Source: Faucicola sp032089155 (GTDB lineage Bacteria > Pseudomonadota > Gammaproteobacteria > Pseudomonadales > Moraxellaceae). Taken from it: a stretch of 11,608 bases of DNA. Below, in pieces: positions 1 to 6,367 of the stretch (position 1 is the stretch's first letter; each line of letters begins with the position of its first letter). Below the pieces are notes generated by a model. The model ran no database searches and was not told the DNA's origin. It was given only the letters and a program-made list of their open reading frames with translations. The translations under genes and the position numbers were made by a program. Location of the stretch: contig DAMDEV010000080.1 of NCBI GenBank assembly GCA_032089155.1, positions 1 through 11,608 on the forward strand. The letters run 5' to 3'.

Positions 1-651
1 ATCAAGCTTACCTTGATTACGGCGCTGATTGTGGTGCCGATTAATACGGTGATTGGGATTGCATTAGCCTGGCTATTGACCCGATTTGATTTTAAAGGTA
101 AGCAATTCCTCACCACGCTGCTAGATTTGCCATTTTCGGTGTCGCCGGTGGTCGCAGGCTTGATGTTTGTGGCACTACTGGGCGCCAATACTTGGCTTGG
201 CGGCTGGCTAGAATACTTTGGTTTTCAGGTGATTTTTGCCATTCCTGGTATCGTGCTTGCCACCATGTTTGTGACTTTTCCATTCGTGGCGCGTGAAGTG
301 ATTCCGCTGATGCAGTCGCAAGGCAGTAGTGAAGAGCAAGCGGCATTAACACTCGGCGCGTCAGGCTGGCAAATGTTTTGGCGGGTGACGCTGCCTAATA
401 TCAAATGGGCATTGCTATACGGTATTATTTTGACCAATGCCCGTGCGATGGGTGAGTTTGGCGCGGTGAGTGTGGTCTCAGGTCATATCCGCGGTGAAAC
501 CAATACCATGCCGCTATTGGTTGAGATTGCTTACAATGAATACAACATGACGGCGGCGTTTGCGTTGTCGAGTTTGTTGGCGTTGTTGGCGCTCGTTACC
601 TTAATCGTGCAGCAGGCGTTGACTAAACGTCAGTCTGCCAATGATGAATAA
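1..651 (+). CDS. cysW: Sulfate/thiosulfate ABC transporter permease CysW (5' end cut by window)
   Basis: Inner-membrane permease subunit that pairs with CysT to form the channel for periplasmic sulfate and thiosulfate. The reading frame is open from base 1 (first codons Ile-Lys-Leu-Thr), so the gene starts upstream of the window; a TTG at 13 is internal. The visible 216 residues contain hydrophobic segments and closely resemble the C-terminal part of E. coli CysW (291 residues). Recognisable stretches are LLTRFDFKGKQ, LLDLPFSVSPVVAGL, and the cytoplasmic EAA-type loop EQAALTLGASGWQMFWRVTLP that docks on the ATPase, followed by NARAMGEFGAVSVVSGHIRG. About 70 N-terminal residues should lie upstream. 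cysA follows after 41 bases on the same strand with no terminator between, so they are probably co-transcribed. CysT and the binding protein would be expected upstream. Confidence 0.93.
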   Translation: MKLTLITALIVVPINTVIGIALAWLLTRFDFKGKQFLTTLLDLPFSVSPVVAGLMFVALLGANTWLGGWLEYFGFQVIFAIPGIVLATMFVTFPFVAREVIPLMQSQGSSEEQAALTLGASGWQMFWRVTLPNIKWALLYGIILTNARAMGEFGAVSVVSGHIRGETNTMPLLVEIAYNEYNMTAAFALSSLLALLALVTLIVQQALTKRQSANDE

Positions 652-692
652 CCTTGATGCAACTTAAAAAGTAAAAAAGTTAAGAGAATGCC

Positions 693-1433
693 ATGAGTAT
701 CGAAATCCGTGATATCACCAAACAGTTTGGTCGCTTTACTGCACTACAACCGATTAATTTAACCGTACCGACGGGCAAATTAACCTCGCTCTTGGGACCT
801 TCAGGCTGTGGTAAGACTACCTTACTGCGCATCATCGCAGGGCTTGAGCTTGCCGATACGGGGCGTATTTTTTTTGATGGTGAAGATGTGACCGATGTGC
901 CTGTGCAGCAGCGTCATATCGGCTTTATGTTCCAGCATTACGCGTTATTTCGCCATATGACCGTGTTTGATAACGTGGCGTTTGGCTTGACCGTCATGCC
1001 AAAAAACAAACGCTTAAGCAACGCGGAAATCAGCAAAAAGGTCAATTATCTGCTGGAGCTGGTGCAACTATCCCAAACCGCAAAAAAATACCCGCATCAA
1101 CTCTCAGGCGGTCAGCGTCAGCGTATCGCATTGGCGCGTGCATTGGCGGTAGAGCCAAAGCTTTTGTTACTCGATGAGCCATTTGGCGCACTCGATGCCA
1201 AGGTGCGTAAAGAATTACGCGCTTGGCTGCGCTCGATTCATCATGAGCTCGGTGTCACCAGTATTTTAGTGACCCATGACCAAGAAGAAGCGGCAGAATT
1301 ATCCGATGAAATTGTGGTGATGAACCAAGGTCAAATCGTGCAAATTGGGGATTATGAGACGCTAGTCAATCATCCCTCGAATCATTTTGTTGCCAATTTT
1401 CTGCAAGATTCGCACGTCGAATATGTGATTTAG
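693..1433 (+). CDS. cysA: Sulfate/thiosulfate import ATP-binding protein CysA, short form without C-terminal domain
   Basis: Cytoplasmic ATPase that powers the CysTW sulfate importer. All ABC motifs are present: Walker A GPSGCGKTT at residues 35-43, Q-loop glutamine at 81 (FMFQHYALF), signature LSGGQ at 137-141, Walker B LLLLDEP at 157-163, and the switch histidine at 195 (LVTHDQEEA). The ATG at 693 has AAGAGA a few bases upstream. The protein has 246 residues against 365 for E. coli CysA: it ends soon after the NFLQDS segment, where the enterobacterial protein continues into a regulatory TOBE-like domain. The stop is followed within 10 bases by a terminator hairpin, so this is a natural end, not a frameshift with a remnant. 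The gene follows cysW and closes that operon. Confidence 0.93.
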   Translation: MSIEIRDITKQFGRFTALQPINLTVPTGKLTSLLGPSGCGKTTLLRIIAGLELADTGRIFFDGEDVTDVPVQQRHIGFMFQHYALFRHMTVFDNVAFGLTVMPKNKRLSNAEISKKVNYLLELVQLSQTAKKYPHQLSGGQRQRIALARALAVEPKLLLLDEPFGALDAKVRKELRAWLRSIHHELGVTSILVTHDQEEAAELSDEIVVMNQGQIVQIGDYETLVNHPSNHFVANFLQDSHVEYVI

Positions 1434-1442
1434 CTTAGTTAA

Positions 1443-1480
1443 GCAATAAAAAAGAAGCCGCGTGCTTCTTTTTTTATTGC
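1443..1480 (+). terminator. Rho-independent terminator after cysA, potentially bidirectional
   Basis: Nearly perfect inverted repeat starting 9 bases after the cysA stop. GCAAT plus six A plus GAAGC faces GCTTC plus seven T plus ATTGC around a CGCGT loop. The GC-rich core (GAAGC/GCTTC) followed by a T run is a classic intrinsic terminator, and the matching A run makes it usable from the opposite strand as well. Confidence 0.85.
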
Positions 1481-1501
1481 TAATTTTTTTGCTAAATGTT
1501 G

Positions 1502-1538
1502 GATAAAAAAAAGGGTATTATGACATACCCTTTTTATC
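1502..1538 (-). terminator. Rho-independent terminator for sat
   Basis: Inverted repeat with arms AAGGGTAT and ATACCCTT (loop TATGAC at 1519-1524), flanked by a run of eight A on the left and five T on the right. Read on the minus strand it lies 45 bases after the sat stop and ends in a long T run, so it most likely terminates sat. It can also back up the cysA terminator in the convergent direction. Confidence 0.8.
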
Positions 1539-1561
1539 GATGGATTATCTTATCGATGGAT
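1534..1561. repeat. 12-bp direct repeat TTATCGATGGAT, two copies
   Basis: TTATCGATGGAT occurs perfectly at 1534-1545 and 1550-1561, spaced by TATC, in the sat 3' untranslated region. The first copy overlaps the arm of the sat terminator. It is probably a small slippage duplication; I see no function. Confidence 0.7.
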
Positions 1562-1582
1562 AAGCGTTAAACTGCGCAATAA

Positions 1583-2839
1583 TCATTTTGCAGAGTGACC
1601 TGTTAGCTCCACTTTATGTTTTTGATGATCTTCTAAGCCTTCATAGTAGTTACGAAGTACCGCTAACACTTCTGGACGGCTGAAGTTATCAGGCACGTCT
1701 TCACCTTCCGATAAGGCTTTACGCAATTTGGTACCTGAGACTTTGACGTGATGGCTGGCATCGTGTGGGCAAGTTTTGGTCGATGCCATCGAGTCACAAG
1801 CGTCACACCAGAATGTCCAGTCAATTTTTAACGGTTGGGTGATTAAATCATTCGGTTTGAGCGTATCAAAAATATGCTGCGCATCAAACGCGCCATAGTA
1901 ATCACCGACGCCTGCATGGTCACGCCCGACGATCAAATGGCTACAGCCGTAGTTTTGACGGAATAAGGCATGTAATAATGCTTCACGTGGACCTGCATAG
2001 CGCATATCCAGTGGATAGCCTGCTTGGATGACGGTGTCTTTACGGAAGTAATGGTCGATTAATGTACCAATGGCTTCTTGGCGTACGTCTGCAGGAATAT
2101 CTCCGGGTTTTAATGCGCCAAGCAATGAATGAATGAGTACGCCATCACAGATTTCAATGGCGATTTTGGCAAGGTATTCATGTGAGCGGTGCATCGGGTT
2201 ACGGGTTTGGAAAGCAGCGACGGTTTTCCAGCCATTTTGAGTAAAGATGTCACGGGTTTGTGCCGGGGTGAGGTAGATATCACCATATTTGCTCGGGAAT
2301 TCGCCTTCACTTAACACCACCACATCGCCCGCTAGGTTGACATCACCTTGCGCCATCACCATGGCAACGCCGGGATGCTCAAGTTCTATGGTGCCAAAGA
2401 CGGTTTGGCACTCGTGCGCTTTATCAATGCGGTATTTTTCGCTCAAGGTCAAAATCCCCATGATTTCACCTTGGTATTCTAGCGCAATGTCATCGCCTAA
2501 GGTTAGCGTATCGGCAGTGGCAGCATCGGTCGATAGGGTAATAGGAATGGGCCAAAACACGCCCGCATTGTCACCGCTGGTTAAATGCATGTTGTCACAT
2601 ACGCTTTGCCAGTCTGCTTGGTTCATAAAACCATCTAGCGGGGTAAAGCCGCCAATACCGAGCATAATCAAATCACCGGCCTCACGGGAGCTGATTTGGA
2701 TTTTTGGCAGATTTTTGGCTTTTTGCTGGGCGGCGGTTAGCGCATCGCCTCTAAGTAATTTTTCTTTTAATGTGTCACTGCCGTGCGGTGGTACTAGTTG
2801 GCTTAGAGAATGGAGAGTTGAAGTGGCGCTTTGGCTCAT
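1583..2839 (-). CDS. sat: Sulfate adenylyltransferase (ATP sulfurylase), single-polypeptide Sat type
   Basis: Makes adenosine 5'-phosphosulfate (APS) and pyrophosphate from sulfate and ATP, the first step after import (EC 2.7.7.4). The 418 residues contain the family's nucleotide-binding motif QTRNPMHRSHEY at 211-222 and the second motif GRDHAGVGDYYG at 305-316. A likely zinc site follows: Cys345, Cys348, Cys357 and His359 (CDAC then CPH), then SGTKLR at 368-373. There is no C-terminal APS-kinase domain. This is the homo-oligomeric Sat family, unrelated to the CysD/CysN pair used by E. coli. The ATG at 2839 has AGGA six bases upstream on the minus strand. It is transcribed divergently from cysI and converges on cysA, so it appears to be a single-gene unit. 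Confidence 0.95.
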   Translation of the reverse strand: MSQSATSTLHSLSQLVPPHGSDTLKEKLLRGDALTAAQQKAKNLPKIQISSREAGDLIMLGIGGFTPLDGFMNQADWQSVCDNMHLTSGDNAGVFWPIPITLSTDAATADTLTLGDDIALEYQGEIMGILTLSEKYRIDKAHECQTVFGTIELEHPGVAMVMAQGDVNLAGDVVVLSEGEFPSKYGDIYLTPAQTRDIFTQNGWKTVAAFQTRNPMHRSHEYLAKIAIEICDGVLIHSLLGALKPGDIPADVRQEAIGTLIDHYFRKDTVIQAGYPLDMRYAGPREALLHALFRQNYGCSHLIVGRDHAGVGDYYGAFDAQHIFDTLKPNDLITQPLKIDWTFWCDACDSMASTKTCPHDASHHVKVSGTKLRKALSEGEDVPDNFSRPEVLAVLRNYYEGLEDHQKHKVELTGHSAK

Positions 2840-2911
2840 CGGATATCCTATATTAGCGGGTCAAAATTAACCTGTCAAAAAAACAGACGGTTCAAAAAAA
2901 TTAAGGTAGCG

Positions 2912-2938
2912 TATAATAGAATATTGCGGTTCGCAATA
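2912..2938. promoter_or_regulatory. TATAAT plus 17-bp inverted repeat in the sat/cysI divergent region
   Basis: A perfect TATAAT lies at 2912-2917 on the plus strand; the minus strand reads TATTAT at 2918-2913. Four bases after TATAAT comes the perfect inverted repeat TATTGCG-GTT-CGCAATA (2922-2938). An inverted repeat at the expected transcription start is a common operator layout. There is no convincing -35 for the plus strand at 17 bases (GGTTCA), so promoter activity is only a suggestion. The binding factor cannot be named from sequence; CysB sites are too poorly conserved to recognise. Confidence 0.4.
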
Positions 2939-2992
2939 ATAAATGCAGTAACTCGATATATTTATGTAAAAATGGAATTTACTAAAAACCCC

Positions 2993-3095
2993 TTGGGCAT
3001 TTATGATAGGCAGGTTAAAATTTCACCCAGTTGAAATAGCTGCAAAAGCTAAAAGTTTTAAATTTAATTTGTAAAATTTAATTTGTAATTAGAAT
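2993..3095 (+). promoter_or_regulatory. Candidate cysI promoters
   Basis: Two -10-like hexamers precede cysI. TAAAAT at 3016-3021 has TTGGGC at 2993-2998 as -35 with a 17-base spacer, which would give a leader of roughly 90 bases. TAGAAT at 3090-3095 (five of six consensus bases) has TTGTAA at 3069-3074 with a short 15-base spacer, giving a leader of about 20 bases. Neither is decisive. A small inverted repeat TAGCT-GCAAA-AGCTA lies between them at 3037-3051. Confidence 0.3.
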
Positions 3096-3100
3096 TTGTA
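3061..3100. repeat. 14-bp tandem repeat AATTTAATTTGTAA upstream of cysI
   Basis: AATTTAATTTGTAA is repeated perfectly end to end at 3061-3074 and 3075-3088. A third partial copy of its core, AATTTGTA, is at 3093-3100. The cores start at 3066, 3080 and 3093, spaced 14 and 13 bases. The array ends 20 bases before the cysI start codon and surrounds a TAGAAT -10 candidate. It could be a multi-site operator or an AT-rich promoter element. It overlaps the candidate-promoter entry. Confidence 0.75.
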
Positions 3101-3120
3101 TTAGTGACATAGGAATCCGC

Positions 3121-4830
3121 ATGTATAAATACAACGCAATTGACCAACAATTGGTAGACGATCGGGTCGAGCAGTTTCGCGACCAAACCCGACGTTTTTT
3201 GGCTGGCGAGCTCAGTGAAGAAGCATACTTGCCATTACGCCTGATGAATGGTCTATATATTCAGCGTCATGCGCCGATGCTTCGCGTGGCGATTCCTTAT
3301 GGTCTGCTTGCGACGTATCAACTGCGTAAACTTGCCGACATCAGCGAAAAATACGACCGTGGCTATGGTCATATCACCACCCGTACCAATATGCAATTTA
3401 ACTGGCCAAAATTAGAAGAGGTGCCCGATATTTTGGCAGAATTGGCATCGGTACAAATGCATGCGATTCAAACCTCGGGCAACTGTATCCGCAATACCAC
3501 CACCGACCAGTTTGCCGGTGTGACGGCTGATGAAATCGCCGATCCACGCCCGTATTGTGAAATCATTCGCCAATGGTCAACGTTTCATCCAGAATTTACC
3601 TATTTACCGCGTAAATTTAAAATTGCGGTCATCGGTACTCGCTCAGACCGTGCGGCGACCCAGCTGCATGACATTGGCCTGCATGTGGTCAAAAATGACG
3701 CAGGTGACATCGGCTTTGAAGTGATTGTGGGCGGTGGTCTAGGTCGCACGCCTGTGATTGGTAAAGTGATTCGTCCGTTTTTACCTGAACGCCATTTACT
3801 CTCTTATTTAGATGCCATCTTACGTGTCTACAACCAATACGGTCGCCGTGACAATAAATACAAAGCGCGTATCAAGATTTTGGTAGAAAGTATGGGCGCC
3901 GAAGCGTTTTCACGAATCGTGGAAGAAGATTGGGAAAAACACAATAAAGACGGTGAATTAACACTGACAGCTGAACAAATTGAACACGCCAAAACCTTCT
4001 TTCCACCGCCAGCGTATCAAACATTTAGCCAACAACAATTACAAGCTAGCCAAGACAAACTGGCTACCCAGTTTGAAGATAGCGAGTTTGTGCGTTGGTT
4101 TAATCAAAATACCCGCGAGCATAAAGTCAAAGGCTATCACGTGGTGATTATCTCACTCAAACACTTTATGCAAGACACCGGCGATATCACCGCCACCCAA
4201 ATGCGCGTGGTGGCTGATTTGGCGGATAAATACAGCTTCGGTGAAGTGCGCGGCACCCATCATCAAAACTTGGTGCTCACGGATGTCAAACTTGAAGAGG
4301 TGTATGAGGTCTATCAGGTGCTCAAACAATACGACCTTGCCCGCCCAAATATTGGCTTATTGACGGATATTATCTCATGTCCAGGCTTTGACTATTGCTC
4401 ATTGGCCAATGCCAGTACCTTAAATATCGTCAACCAGGTCAATCAATATTTCCAAGACGCAGACTTTGTCCATGATATTGGTGAAATTCGCCTAAACATG
4501 TCAGGCTGTATGAATGCCTGTGCGCATCACCATGTCGCCGATATCGGTATTTTGGGCGTGGATAAAAAAGGCGAACATTGGTACCAAATCTCGCTTGGTG
4601 GTAGATCGGGTCAAAACGCCAAATTAGGCGATATTTTGGGTAAATCCGTGCCTGTCGATGCGGTTGCGGCGACAGTGGATGATATCCTGCAAGTCTATCT
4701 TAAATACCGTCAAGCGGCGGATACCGACTTTGGTAGTGAAACGTTTGCCGAAGTTGTTGATCGTATCGGTATTGAGCCATTTAAAGAGTATGTATATCGT
4801 GACAAATCAGAACAGCCGGTGGAGGGATAA
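3121..4830 (+). CDS. cysI: Assimilatory sulfite reductase, siroheme/[4Fe-4S] hemoprotein subunit
   Basis: Reduces sulfite to sulfide with six electrons in the cytoplasm, using siroheme coupled to a [4Fe-4S] cluster. The 569 residues show the two-fold nitrite/sulfite reductase architecture: a ferredoxin-like half-domain around 45-110 and a second around 335-400, each followed by a siroheme/Fe-S half. Cluster ligands are Cys420 and Cys426 (CPGFDYC) and Cys463 and Cys467 (SGCMNAC). The siroheme-contacting stretches TTRTNMQFNW (86-95) and NCIRNTTTD (121-129) are also present. The ATG at 3121 has AGGAA five bases upstream. The next gene is the DUF934 protein usual for this CysI type in pseudomonads and relatives. 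No cysJ flavoprotein is adjacent, so electrons probably come from ferredoxin or another donor. A nitrite reductase role is an alternative, but the cys context favours sulfite. Confidence 0.93.
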   Translation: MYKYNAIDQQLVDDRVEQFRDQTRRFLAGELSEEAYLPLRLMNGLYIQRHAPMLRVAIPYGLLATYQLRKLADISEKYDRGYGHITTRTNMQFNWPKLEEVPDILAELASVQMHAIQTSGNCIRNTTTDQFAGVTADEIADPRPYCEIIRQWSTFHPEFTYLPRKFKIAVIGTRSDRAATQLHDIGLHVVKNDAGDIGFEVIVGGGLGRTPVIGKVIRPFLPERHLLSYLDAILRVYNQYGRRDNKYKARIKILVESMGAEAFSRIVEEDWEKHNKDGELTLTAEQIEHAKTFFPPPAYQTFSQQQLQASQDKLATQFEDSEFVRWFNQNTREHKVKGYHVVIISLKHFMQDTGDITATQMRVVADLADKYSFGEVRGTHHQNLVLTDVKLEEVYEVYQVLKQYDLARPNIGLLTDIISCPGFDYCSLANASTLNIVNQVNQYFQDADFVHDIGEIRLNMSGCMNACAHHHVADIGILGVDKKGEHWYQISLGGRSGQNAKLGDILGKSVPVDAVAATVDDILQVYLKYRQAADTDFGSETFAEVVDRIGIEPFKEYVYRDKSEQPVEG

Positions 4831-4833
4831 GCC

Positions 4834-5409
4834 ATGGCACTCATTAACCAAAGCCAAGTGATTGATAATGTAAAGTCAGTGAGCGTGAGTATTCATGAGC
4901 AAAAAATTGAGCATATCGACCCATCCCAGTATGCCTCAGATATCACTGAAATTTTGGTGGACTATCGCCCTGTCGAATTTAGCGAGAAAAATCCGCCAAA
5001 ACCACAGTTAGAAGCCGATGATTTGGTAGCACTGTCCCATCGGTTGGGCGATAAAAAACTGGGTATTATTTTATCGGGTGCTAGTGATTATCAGTTTTTG
5101 CACCAGGACTTTGCCAAAGTGATGCCGCTATTGTCCGTGATTGTAATTGATTTTCATGGTTTTCGTGATGGACGCGGTTATAGTTTGGCGCAAAAGATTC
5201 AGCAACACCCCAGTTATAACCCCGCTATTGTGTTGCGAGCCAGTGGTGATATCTTGCCAGATACGTTGCAGCTACTTACTGAAGTAGGATTTAGTGAGTT
5301 TGATATTGATGACAGTGATTTTAACCCCGGTTGGTTTGATTATTTTGTCGATATCAAACACCGTTATACAGGCCGCAGTGTGATGCAATTACCGATTTTT
5401 GCCAATTAA
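4834..5409 (+). CDS. DUF934 protein, accessory of sulfite reduction
   Basis: A 191-residue soluble protein of the DUF934 family, usually annotated as probably involved in sulfite reduction because its gene follows cysI. The family's conserved motifs are visible: FRDGRGYS at 110-117, RASGDILPD at 135-143 and GFSEFDI at 152-158. It has no cysteine, no signal peptide and no membrane segment, so it cannot bind a cysteine-ligated Fe-S cluster. Its start is 3 bases after the cysI stop, and its ribosome binding site GGAGGG (4821-4826) lies inside the end of cysI, so the two are translationally linked. A role as a CysI partner or assembly factor is inferred from this coupling; its biochemical function is not established from sequence. 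Confidence 0.88.
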   Translation: MALINQSQVIDNVKSVSVSIHEQKIEHIDPSQYASDITEILVDYRPVEFSEKNPPKPQLEADDLVALSHRLGDKKLGIILSGASDYQFLHQDFAKVMPLLSVIVIDFHGFRDGRGYSLAQKIQQHPSYNPAIVLRASGDILPDTLQLLTEVGFSEFDIDDSDFNPGWFDYFVDIKHRYTGRSVMQLPIFAN

Positions 5410-5431
5410 TTATTAAATCATACTAAGATTG

Positions 5432-5456
5432 AGCGAATCTAAGGGTTCGCTTTTTT
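5432..5456 (+). terminator. Rho-independent terminator after the cysI-DUF934 operon
   Basis: AGCGAATC (5432-5439) pairs with GGTTCGCT (5444-5451), with one G-T wobble, around a TAAG loop, followed by a T run to 5456. It starts 23 bases after the DUF934 stop, marking the end of the two-gene operon. Confidence 0.82.
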
Positions 5457-5459
5457 AAT

Positions 5460-5476
5460 GTTAGCAAGTTGCTAAC
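5460..5476. promoter_or_regulatory. 17-bp perfect palindrome between DUF934 and cysH
   Basis: GTTAGCAA-G-TTGCTAAC is a perfect dyad with a single central base, just after the terminator and about 40 bases upstream of a candidate cysH promoter. The short centre suits a dimeric DNA-binding protein better than an RNA hairpin. No factor can be assigned. Confidence 0.4.
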
Positions 5477-5516
5477 TTGTCGTTTTGAACGTCTGGTTTC
5501 TGTATTTCAAGCCAAT

Positions 5517-5545
5517 TTGTTAATTCTAAATCTTCATAATAATAT
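5517..5545 (+). promoter_or_regulatory. Candidate cysH promoter
   Basis: TTGTTA at 5517-5522 and TAATAT at 5540-5545 with a 17-base spacer; each hexamer matches four of six consensus bases. Initiation would fall near 5552, giving a leader of about 75 bases. This region lies after a terminator, so a promoter is needed here. Confidence 0.4.
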
Positions 5546-5628
5546 CATTAAAAATCATTTTTTAAACATCGCATAATTGATTAGCATAGCGTATCCCAAT
5601 TTTTGACCATAAAACATTAGGAAATCCA

Positions 5629-6264
5629 ATGAGCAATAAACTAAATATCGACCTAAACAAAGCCAACGCAGAATTGAATGGCAAAACCCCAGAAGAAATC
5701 ATTGCTTGGGCACTGGCACAAGGTAGTAATCCTATCATCACTACCAACTTTCGCCCTTACGAAGTGGTATTATTAGAGATGGTTGCCAAACAACGTCCTG
5801 ATATCAAAGTATTGTTCGTCGATTCTGGCTACAACACTGAAGCCACTTACCGCCACGCCCAAGATTTGATTAAACGTCTAAACTTAAACGTGATTACCTA
5901 CTTGCCGCAACAAACCGCAGCTTGGCGTGATGTCGAGTTCAATGGTGTACCTAGCGTCAATAACCCAGCGCACGCAAAATTCACTGAGCAAGTGAAACTT
6001 GAGCCATTTGGACGTGCGCTAAAAGAGATTGCCCCTGATGTATGGATTAATGCGATTCGTAAAGACCAAACAGAATTTCGCCAATCACTTGACGTGTTGT
6101 CAGAAAGCAAAGACGGCGTGTTAAAAGTAGCCCCATTGTTCCATTGGTCAGAAGATGACCTAGAAGCTTACTTAAAAGCGCATGATTTGCCAAATGAACA
6201 TGACTACTTCGACCCTACCAAAGTAGAAGAAAACCGTGAATGTGGTCTACACACACAATTATAA
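5629..6264 (+). CDS. cysH: Phosphoadenylyl-sulfate (or adenylyl-sulfate) reductase, cluster-free CysH
   Basis: Thioredoxin- or glutaredoxin-dependent reduction of activated sulfate (PAPS or APS) to sulfite. The 211 residues keep the family's nucleotide-binding region (ITTNFRPYEVVLL at 37-49, then VDSGYNTEATYR at 64-75), the basic stretch IRKDQTEFR at 143-151, and the C-terminal catalytic motif ECGLH with Cys205. That is the only cysteine, so the two Cys pairs that bind [4Fe-4S] in typical APS reductases are absent. This points to the PAPS-reductase group, or to the less common cluster-free APS reductases. The protein is about 30 residues shorter than E. coli CysH; the family's segment between the last helices and ECGLH is compressed to about 20 residues. 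The ATG at 5629 has AGGAAA four bases upstream. A hairpin separates it from cysG. Confidence 0.88.
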   Translation: MSNKLNIDLNKANAELNGKTPEEIIAWALAQGSNPIITTNFRPYEVVLLEMVAKQRPDIKVLFVDSGYNTEATYRHAQDLIKRLNLNVITYLPQQTAAWRDVEFNGVPSVNNPAHAKFTEQVKLEPFGRALKEIAPDVWINAIRKDQTEFRQSLDVLSESKDGVLKVAPLFHWSEDDLEAYLKAHDLPNEHDYFDPTKVEENRECGLHTQL

Positions 6265-6292
6265 TTTTTGATCGGCAGTATGTATGATAATG

Positions 6293-6323
6293 TTAAGCTG
6301 AACTTCGGTTCGGCTTAATTGTT
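6293..6323 (+). terminator. UUCG-capped hairpin after cysH
   Basis: TTAAGCTGAAC (6293-6303) pairs with GTTCGGCTTAA (6308-6318), with one wobble, around a TTCG loop closed by C-G, an exceptionally stable tetraloop. The following T run is weak (TTGTTCTT), so it may end cysH transcripts only partly, or protect their 3' end, while letting some transcription into cysG. Confidence 0.6.
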
Positions 6324-6347
6324 CTTGTCACTATTGTTCTTGTCGCT
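6318..6347. repeat. 15-bp tandem duplication before cysG
   Basis: ATTGTTCTTGTCACT (6318-6332) is followed directly by ATTGTTCTTGTCGCT (6333-6347), 14 of 15 bases identical. It lies between the cysH hairpin and the cysG start and replaces what would be the terminator's T run. It looks like a replication slippage duplication. Confidence 0.75.
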
Positions 6348-6367
6348 ATCTAATGTTGAGACTGTCT

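Noticed and set aside
13..651. TTG at 13 as the cysW start
   Set aside because: The frame is open to base 1 and the homology continues upstream, so the gene is cut by the window edge.
2289..2870. 193-codon open frame on the plus strand opposite sat
   Set aside because: It is antisense to a clearly recognised gene, its translation is low-complexity and matches nothing I recognise, and it has no good ribosome binding site.
2850..2878. TTGACA (2878-2873) and TAATAT (2855-2850) on the minus strand as a sat promoter
   Set aside because: Spacing is a perfect 17, but transcription would start about four bases before the ATG and remove the good AGGA ribosome binding site. Possible only for a leaderless transcript.
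2831..3034. 67-codon open frame reading into the sat/cysI intergenic region
   Set aside because: It begins inside sat on the opposite strand and its product has no recognisable motif; the region is better explained as control sequence.
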